From positions 248,001 to 312,000 of the forward strand of contig NZ_KB894574.1 in NCBI RefSeq assembly GCF_000374525.1: a DNA stretch of 64,000 nucleotides, given 5' to 3'. The DNA is from Amorphus coralli DSM 19760. GTDB taxonomy: Bacteria > Pseudomonadota > Alphaproteobacteria > Rhizobiales > Amorphaceae. The position numbers and the translations under genes were made by a program. Shown here in pieces: positions 57,251-64,000 of the stretch. How positions within the stretch are numbered: position 1 is the stretch's first letter; the number at the start of each line of letters is the position of its first letter. Under the pieces are notes generated by a model. The model saw only the letters and a list, made by a program, of their open reading frames with translations. It searched no databases and was not told the DNA's origin.

Positions 57251-57669
57251 GCCTCCTCGACCCGGCCTTCGGCGGCCTTCATCTCGTACTGGCGGGCGAT
57301 CAGCCAGCCCTTGAGCGGCCGGATCATGCCCAGCGACAGGCCTATTGTGAGCGGACCGAGGATGAGCATCTGCAGCCACAAGGGCGGCTGCCAGAGCACT
57401 TCCATGAGAAGCGCCAGGCCGACCACGAGGAAGCCGACGATGAGAATGACGAACACGGCCGGGCCGTCGCCGGAATCGATGAACTTGAAATCGAGGCCGC
57501 AGACCTTGCAGGAATCCGCCGTCTGCAGGAAGCCGTCGAAAAGCCGCCCCTCGCCGCAGCGCGGGCAGCGGCCGGCCGGGCCGGTGGAGGCGGCGGGCAG
57601 CGGCGGATAGGTCCGCTTGCGGGCGGGCCGCGTGGCGGCCGGCTGCCCGGAAGTCGCGTTGTCGCTCAT
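57247..57669 (-). CDS. DUF983-family zinc-ribbon membrane protein
   Basis: A 140-aa protein. Two CxxC knuckles (CPRCGEG and CKVCG, residues about 35 and 54) form a zinc ribbon. Two membrane helices follow (AVFVILIVGFLVVGLALLM and LQMLILGPLTIGLSLGM). DUF983 proteins are a common part of alphaproteobacterial cox loci, between subunit III and SURF1. The molecular role is unknown. Confidence 0.92.
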   Translation of the reverse strand: MSDNATSGQPAATRPARKRTYPPLPAASTGPAGRCPRCGEGRLFDGFLQTADSCKVCGLDFKFIDSGDGPAVFVILIVGFLVVGLALLMEVLWQPPLWLQMLILGPLTIGLSLGMIRPLKGWLIARQYEMKAAEGRVEEA

Positions 57670-57724
57670 GGCGTCGCATTCAGGCTGGCGGTGGAGGGCG
57701 CGGCGGGTGCCGCGCCCGGCCAGA

Positions 57725-58636
57725 TCAGGAGAGCATGGAGCCCACGTTGGCGAGGAAGGCCTGGACCTCCTCGGTGTGGGCGGATGCGCCCCAGACGTAG
57801 ATGCAGGCGAAGAGGAACAGCCAGACCACGTCGACGAAATGCCAGTACCAGGCGGCCGCCTCGAAGCCGAAGTGATGATCCTTGGTCCAGTGGCCGCGCA
57901 GCGCGCGTCCGAGGCAGACCATCAGGAAGATCGTTCCGACGATGACGTGGAAGCCGTGGAAGCCGGTCGCCATGAAGAAGGTCGACCCGTAGATCGATCC
58001 GGCGAAGGCGAAGTCGGCGTGGCTATATTCCAGATACTGGACGTAGGAGAAGAACAGGCCCAGCAGGATCGTCAGGATCAGGCCCCACTTCAGGCTCTGC
58101 CGGTCGTCGTGCAGCAGCGCGTGGTGGGCCCAGGTGACGGTGGTGCCGGAGGTCAGCAGGATCAGCGTGTTGAGCAGCGGCAGGTGCCACGGATCGAAGC
58201 TCTCGACCCCCTCGGGCGGCCAGACGCCGCCGGTGTGCTCCAGCTTGAGATACTCGATGGGCGCGTTGATGAAGAGCGCCGCGTCGAAATAGGCCCAGAA
58301 CCAGGCCACGAAGAACATCGCCTCGGAGGCGATGAACAGGATCATGCCGTAGCGCAGGTGCAGCTTGACGACGCGGGTGTGGTCACCGCCGAGCGATTCC
58401 TTGATGGTCGCCGACCACCAGCCGTACATCGTGTAGAGCACGATGAGCAGGCCGACGACGAAGAGACCCCAGCCCTCGAACGGGATGCCCGCGACGACGA
58501 GTTCGTCACCCTGGTGCCAGCGGAACAGGCCGACGGCGCCGAACGCCATGACAAATGCGCCAACCGACCCCAGGAACGGCCACGGGCTAGGCTCTACGAG
58601 ATGGTAGTCGTGGTTCTTCTGGTGCGCCTCGGCCAT
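57725..58636 (-). CDS. ctaE: cytochrome c oxidase subunit III
   Basis: A 303-aa protein with seven membrane helices. It opens HDYHLVEPSPWPF, and includes EAMFFVAWFWAYFD and a conserved GFHGFHVIVGTIFL near the C-terminus with the lipid-site His/Glu pattern. Start ATG 58636. It is separated from coxF by 208 bp, where ctaG/cox11 would usually lie. Confidence 0.96.
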   Translation of the reverse strand: MAEAHQKNHDYHLVEPSPWPFLGSVGAFVMAFGAVGLFRWHQGDELVVAGIPFEGWGLFVVGLLIVLYTMYGWWSATIKESLGGDHTRVVKLHLRYGMILFIASEAMFFVAWFWAYFDAALFINAPIEYLKLEHTGGVWPPEGVESFDPWHLPLLNTLILLTSGTTVTWAHHALLHDDRQSLKWGLILTILLGLFFSYVQYLEYSHADFAFAGSIYGSTFFMATGFHGFHVIVGTIFLMVCLGRALRGHWTKDHHFGFEAAAWYWHFVDVVWLFLFACIYVWGASAHTEEVQAFLANVGSMLS

Positions 58637-58844
58637 CGCTGCGTCCCGATCCTTCGTCCTGTGTGTCCCGCTCTCGGGTCTTGATTTCGAACGTTTCTAC
58701 AACCGCGGGACCGGCTTCGCCAGAGCGAGACGCCCGCTTTTGCAGCCCGTCCGGCTGACGCCGGCCCGGATTAGTCTGTGGCGGGAGGCCGTCCGGCCCG
58801 CCTGCCCGGTCGTGCGGGATGCCCCGCCCTCAGTCCATCGTCTT

Positions 58845-59012
58845 CTAGAGAGGCCGGTCGACGACCGCGCCGCCCATCTTGAAGATCGTGATCACGTAAA
58901 ACAGCACCACCAGCACCGCCAGAAGGGCCGCGATCGCCAGGGACCGTGCCCTGCGATTGCGCTTCTGCCGGTCTGTCAGGCGGATGCCGTCATCGTCGCC
59001 ACCGTCGCTCAT
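58845..59012 (-). CDS. small CoxF-like protein of the oxidase operon
   Basis: A 55-aa gene. ATG at 59012, stop TAG at 58845. A polar N-terminus ([13 protein letters not shown]) is followed by one helix ([20 protein letters not shown]) and a short tail ending VVDRPL. It lies 6 bp after ctaB. Small single-helix proteins of this layout (CoxF) are typical of rhizobial cox loci; function is unproven. Confidence 0.8.
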   Translation of the reverse strand: MSDGGDDDGIRLTDRQKRNRRARSLAIAALLAVLVVLFYVITIFKMGGAVVDRPL

Positions 59013-59018
59013 GCCGCC

Positions 59019-59939
59019 TCACACCAGCCCTGCGATGCGCTCGCCGAGCAGCGTTGCGAACAGGAGGAAGAGGTAGATCAGCGAAAATCCGAAGAGCTGC
59101 CCGCAGGCCCGCGCCGCCGCCTTGCCCTCGCGGCGCACCAAGACGTTGACCGCGCCGGCCAGGAACACGGCACCCGCCACCACCGACACGGCGAGATAGG
59201 CCGGGCCGGCGAAGCCGAGGAACCAGGGCGAGATGCCGGCCGGAACCAGCACGACGGCGTAAAGCAGGATCTGCCAGCGCGTCGCCGTCGGCCCGGCCAC
59301 CACCGGCAGCATCGGCACGCCGGCGCGCGTGTAGTCCTCGTTCTTGAGCAGCGCCAGCGCCCAGAAGTGGGGCGGCGTCCACAGGAAGATGATGGTGAAC
59401 AGCACCAGCGGCGGAACCGCGAGGCTGCCCGTCATGGCGGCCCAGCCGATCACCGGCGGCAGCGCGCCGGACGCACCGCCGATGACGATGTTCTGGGCGG
59501 TGCGGCGCTTCAGGACCACCGTGTAGAAATGCGCGTAGAACCAGATGGTGAAGGCGAGAAGCCCGGCCGCCAGCCAGTTGGCCGTCAGCCCGAGCGTCAG
59601 AACGGAGCCCACCGACAGCGCCATGCCGAAGGCGAGCGCGGCTTCCGGCTGGACCCGCCCCGTCGGCACCGGCCGATTGCGGGTGCGCGTCATCACGGCG
59701 TCGATGTCGGCGTCCCACCACATGTTGAGCGCAGCGGACGCGCCCGCGCCCACCGCGATGGCCAGCAGCGAGATGCCGGCGAGCACCGGGTGCAGGCCGG
59801 TCGGGGCGATCGCCATGCCGACCAGCGCGGTGAAGATCACCAGCGACATCACCCGCGGCTTCAGCAGCGCGACATAGTCGGCGACGGTCGCCTCGCCTGC
59901 GACATCGATATCCGGGTGGGTAAGCGTGGCGTGAGCCAT
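59019..59939 (-). CDS. ctaB: protoheme IX farnesyltransferase (heme O synthase)
   Basis: A 306-aa UbiA-family prenyltransferase with about nine helices. The prenyl-diphosphate site is [21 protein letters not shown], of which [10 protein letters not shown] and TRNRPVPTG are the key parts. A second acidic loop ([15 protein letters not shown]) binds the second metal. It converts heme b to heme O for the oxidase. It begins 163 bp after ctaD, behind a strong hairpin. Confidence 0.95.
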   Translation of the reverse strand: MAHATLTHPDIDVAGEATVADYVALLKPRVMSLVIFTALVGMAIAPTGLHPVLAGISLLAIAVGAGASAALNMWWDADIDAVMTRTRNRPVPTGRVQPEAALAFGMALSVGSVLTLGLTANWLAAGLLAFTIWFYAHFYTVVLKRRTAQNIVIGGASGALPPVIGWAAMTGSLAVPPLVLFTIIFLWTPPHFWALALLKNEDYTRAGVPMLPVVAGPTATRWQILLYAVVLVPAGISPWFLGFAGPAYLAVSVVAGAVFLAGAVNVLVRREGKAAARACGQLFGFSLIYLFLLFATLLGERIAGLV

Positions 59940-60046
59940 GGAGGCGTGGATCCGTCCCTGTCTGGCGTTGGGCGGGGCGGGGTTCGGCCCCGGCAGGACC
60001 GGCCGCCGATGCGGCCTCGTCCCGACCCCTGGTCGCTTCAGTCATG

Positions 60047-60075
60047 GACAAGCCGGCCAACCGGGCCGGCTTGTC
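60047..60075. other. perfect 12-bp hairpin between ctaD and ctaB
   Basis: GACAAGCCGGCC (60047-60058) and GGCCGGCTTGTC (60064-60075) with a 5-base loop, 28 bp after the ctaD stop. No T tract follows on either strand. It probably acts as an mRNA-stabilising or attenuating structure that sets more oxidase subunits than CtaB. Confidence 0.6.
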
Positions 60076-60102
60076 GTGGTCGTTTCGAACCCGGCGCGGA
60101 TC

Positions 60103-61764
<1,662 letters not shown>

Positions 61765-62745
61765 TTATTCAGCGGCGGCGCCGGCGGTCTCGGCCGCGGC
61801 GACCTTCTGCTCTTCTGCATCGTTGTGGGCGGCCAGGCTGCGACGCTCCTCAGCCTGCCAGGCGAGCAGCATGTCGTTGGCCTTCTGGATGTCGTCCTTC
61901 GCGGCCGCCGCCCACTGGTCGAACTGGTCCTGCTCGACCACGCGGATCGCGATCGGCATGAAGGCGTGGCTCTGGCCGCAGAGCTCAGAGCACTGGCCGT
62001 AATAGACGCCGGTCTTCTCGGCCTGGAACCAGGTCTCGTTCAGGCGGCCCGGAAGGGCGTCCATCTTGATGCCGAAGGCCGGCATGGCAAACGAGTGGAT
62101 CACGTCGGCCGAGGTGATCTGCATCCGGACGATCTTGTCGACGGGCACGACCATGTCGACATCGACGGCGAGCAGCCGGGGCGCCTGCTCGGGCGTCAGG
62201 TTGTGCTTCTCGCGGAACGCGTCGAGGTCGGCGTTCTGGATCATGTAGGACGTGAAGTCGATGCCCTCATATTCCTCGTCCGGGTAGGTGTAGCCCCAGT
62301 ACCACTGGTACCCGGTGGCCTTCACCGTGAGGTCGGCTTCCGGGATGGTGGTCTGGAAGAACAGGAGCCGGAAGGACGGCACCGCGATGGCCACCAGGAT
62401 GAGCACCGGAACGACGGTCCAGACGACCTCGATCAGGGTGTTGTGCGAGGTCTTGGAGGGGACCGGGTTGGCGCGCTCGGAAAAGCGCCACATGCACCAG
62501 CCGAGCAGCGCCATCACGAAGATGACGATCAGCGTCATGATGACGAAGGTGTAATTACTGAACCATGTCACGCCGGCCATGATGTCCGTCGCGGCGGGCT
62601 GGAAGGTCATCTCCCACGGCTGCGGCTGTGCGGCCATGGCCGATCCCAGCGGAGCAGCCGCGGCAAGCGCGGCGATCCCGGCCCGGGCGGTCCAGTTCCT
62701 CAGTCTTGCCCCACACTTCATCGCGGTCGACACCTCGTCTCGCAT
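61765..62745 (-). CDS. ctaC: cytochrome c oxidase subunit II
   Basis: A 326-aa protein with a signal peptide (cleavage near SAMAA, residue 39), two membrane helices, and a periplasmic cupredoxin domain. The CuA site is GQCSELCGQSHAFM, with Cys252, Cys256 and His260; the upstream His is in VIHSFAMPAF. YQWYWGY is the aromatic electron-entry region. The long start (ATG 62745) was kept; ATG 62721 would give a more usual signal peptide. It heads the oxidase operon. Confidence 0.96.
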   Translation of the reverse strand: MRDEVSTAMKCGARLRNWTARAGIAALAAAAPLGSAMAAQPQPWEMTFQPAATDIMAGVTWFSNYTFVIMTLIVIFVMALLGWCMWRFSERANPVPSKTSHNTLIEVVWTVVPVLILVAIAVPSFRLLFFQTTIPEADLTVKATGYQWYWGYTYPDEEYEGIDFTSYMIQNADLDAFREKHNLTPEQAPRLLAVDVDMVVPVDKIVRMQITSADVIHSFAMPAFGIKMDALPGRLNETWFQAEKTGVYYGQCSELCGQSHAFMPIAIRVVEQDQFDQWAAAAKDDIQKANDMLLAWQAEERRSLAAHNDAEEQKVAAAETAGAAAE

Positions 62746-63192
62746 TCGTATCTCGCTTCCGTCCCAGTCGCCGGCCGGCCTCGCCGATCAGCGCCAATAC
62801 CCACCGAAGGGCCATCCGGATCCGGCCATCCCGCCCGGGGCACGATGCCGGGGAACGACCGGTGCGCACATGCGCCCCGTTATGTATCAGCCACCGCTGG
62901 ATGAAAAGCGTCACTGCGACGCATTCCAACAAGAGGCCTTAAAATAGCTCCAACCTTTACACCATGCACTCTCTTGCACGCTCCGAGACGAAACGCCACG
63001 CCCAAAACCGGCTGCGGGACGCGACCGGGCTCCTGCATCGCGCAGCCATCGGGGATGCCATCCCGCCGCCTTGATCGGGGCGCAAGCCTCCCGCGTCTTT
63101 TCGAGCAGCCAACGATCGGGCAGGGTCGGCAAACGCCCGCCAATGCTGCTAAGAAGACCGACACTCTTTCAAGCCGACGGAACGAGAACGGT
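62746..63192. other. divergent intergenic region between ctaC and ialB
   Basis: This 447-bp region holds no supported gene. It must carry the oxidase operon promoter (minus) and the ialB promoter (plus). An AT-rich patch (TTAAAATAG near 62939) is the best promoter-like zone. A short GCGTC/GACGC inverted repeat lies at about 62909-62923. No clear -35/-10 pair was found. Confidence 0.35.
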
Positions 63193-63726
63193 ATGAAAAC
63201 TGACACGTCCTCCGCATTTGCGCCGCGAATCGCCTGGATCGCCGCGGCTGTCTGCCTGTTCTTCACAGTGGCGGCGACGCCGGTTCCCGCGAACGCGCAG
63301 GGGCAGGTGAAGTCGACCCACGGCGACTGGCAGATCCGCTGCGACACGCCGCCCGGCGCGCAGGGGGAACAGTGCGCCCTGATCCAGAACGTGACCGCGG
63401 AAGACCGCGAGAATGTCGGACTGACCGTCATCGTGCTGCACACCGCCGACAAGGACGGGCGCATCCTCCGGGTGCTGGCGCCGCTCGGCGTGCTGCTGCC
63501 GTCCGGCCTCGGCCTGACCATCGACGACGAGGACGTGGGCCGGGCCGGCTTCGTGCGCTGCCTGCCGAACGGCTGCGTGGCCGAGGTGATGCTGGACGAC
63601 GAGCTTCTGGGCAAGCTGGAAAGCGGCTCCACCGCCACGTTCATCATCTTCCAGACGCCCGAAGAGGGCATCGGCATTCCGATCTCGCTGGCCGGATTCA
63701 CCGAGGGTTTCACCACCCTTCCGTGA
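63193..63726 (+). CDS. invasion-associated locus B (IalB) family protein
   Basis: A 177-aa secreted protein. ATG 63193 gives a clean signal peptide (IAWIAAAVCLFFTVAATPVPANAQ, parts; cleavage near residue 36). The mature part has GDWQIRCDTPPG and EQCALIQNV near its start, the IalB hallmark with paired Cys, and a later GFVRCLPNGCVAEVML with two more Cys. IalB aids invasion in Bartonella; in free-living relatives the role is unclear. It is a gene often seen beside tldD and the cox operon in this group. Confidence 0.9.
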   Translation: MKTDTSSAFAPRIAWIAAAVCLFFTVAATPVPANAQGQVKSTHGDWQIRCDTPPGAQGEQCALIQNVTAEDRENVGLTVIVLHTADKDGRILRVLAPLGVLLPSGLGLTIDDEDVGRAGFVRCLPNGCVAEVMLDDELLGKLESGSTATFIIFQTPEEGIGIPISLAGFTEGFTTLP

Positions 63727-63861
63727 TCCGGGCCCGCCCGGCACGCGGCTGACGTCCGGTCTTGGCGGCCGGGCGTGCGGGCCACATATGCCGGACTGCG
63801 GACCGGGCTGCCGGTCCGGCCTGGCCCGTGCGACCGCGCGGGCCGTTTTCTGGAGGATTCC

Positions 63862-64000
63862 ATGAGCGACCACGCCCCCGATCTCATCGCCACCGCCGGT
63901 CTGGCCCCGGAGCGCGTGGCCACGCTGGTCGGAGAGGCGGTCGACGGCGCCGACGACGGCGAGCTGTTCCTCGAGTACCGCCAGTCGGAAGGCCTCGTCT
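63862..64000 (+). CDS. tldD: metalloprotease TldD, N-terminal fragment (cut by the window)
   Basis: ATG 63862 follows TGGAGGATTCC. Only 46 residues are visible; they read through DGADDGELFLEYRQSE, the typical TldD opening strand. The zinc motif lies beyond the window. TldD works with TldE/PmbA on peptides. Assignment is limited by the fragment length but supported by the neighbourhood (ialB, ctaC). Confidence 0.75.
   Translation, partial: MSDHAPDLIATAGLAPERVATLVGEAVDGADDGELFLEYRQSEGLV

Overview
The window is 64 kb of high-GC alphaproteobacterial chromosome, most likely from the Hyphomicrobiales (Rhizobiales). The evidence is an aa3 cytochrome oxidase locus with a coxF-type small gene, an IalB-family secreted protein, an Omp25-like barrel next to a perfect CtrA-type site, an rpoH-type sigma factor, an endonuclease-type MutL, and palindromic intergenic repeats of a kind I associate with this order. 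The species cannot be named from the sequence.

Layout. (1) 1-10.7 kb, minus strand: a tightly packed accessory operon. It starts with a polyamine-type ABC importer (potD, potB, potC, potA). It continues with a UDP-glycosyltransferase-fold enzyme, two tandem cupins, an APH-fold kinase, two aldehyde dehydrogenases and a PuuB-like FAD amine oxidoreductase cut by the window edge. Diverging from it (10.9-13.1 kb, plus strand) are a GntR/FCD regulator and a second copy of the glycosyltransferase. This looks like uptake and oxidative breakdown of an amine, with an unusual glycosyl-transfer and phosphoryl-transfer step. It is the best candidate here for an undescribed pathway. (2) 13.2-19.1 kb: tRNA-Glu, a small membrane protein, an RluD-type pseudouridine synthase, rpoH, an ArsR regulator, a methyltransferase and two divergent peroxiredoxin-type genes. 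(3) 19.1-21.4 kb: a complete 2,281-bp IS1595-family element with 26-bp inverted repeats and an 8-bp target duplication. It carries the transposase plus passenger DNA: a structured leader, a 36-codon ORF with a perfect ribosome-binding site, an intrinsic terminator, a possible antisense Lys-rich small gene and a 208-aa unknown protein. (4) 21.4-29.1 kb: a TPP-riboswitch-controlled pyrimidine ABC transporter (thiYX), a large unknown membrane protein, purA and two EamA transporters. (5) 29.2-36.9 kb: serA and serC with a hairpin leader, an alanine/glycine:sodium symporter, a PiT phosphate transporter and an outer-membrane barrel. (6) 37-50 kb: an envelope and housekeeping block on the minus strand, read as mutL, ybgC, tolQ, tolR, tolA, tolB, pal, ybgF, tilS, ftsH, glmM. 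(7) 50.1-56.4 kb, plus strand: HAD hydrolase, a 60-bp tandem repeat, malic enzyme, PoxB-like TPP enzyme, MaoC hydratase, ribF. (8) 56.5-64 kb: the aa3 oxidase operon ctaC, ctaD, ctaB, coxF, ctaE, DUF983, SURF1 (minus strand), with ctaG/cox11 missing from its usual place, then divergent ialB and the start of tldD.

The importer and the FAD enzyme plus aldehyde dehydrogenases form one uptake-and-oxidation unit. The Tol-Pal genes form one envelope machine with MutL and YbgC at the head of the cluster. The serA-serC pair supplies serine. The cta genes supply oxidase subunits, heme O synthesis and assembly. All functions are from sequence reading only; no database search was run.
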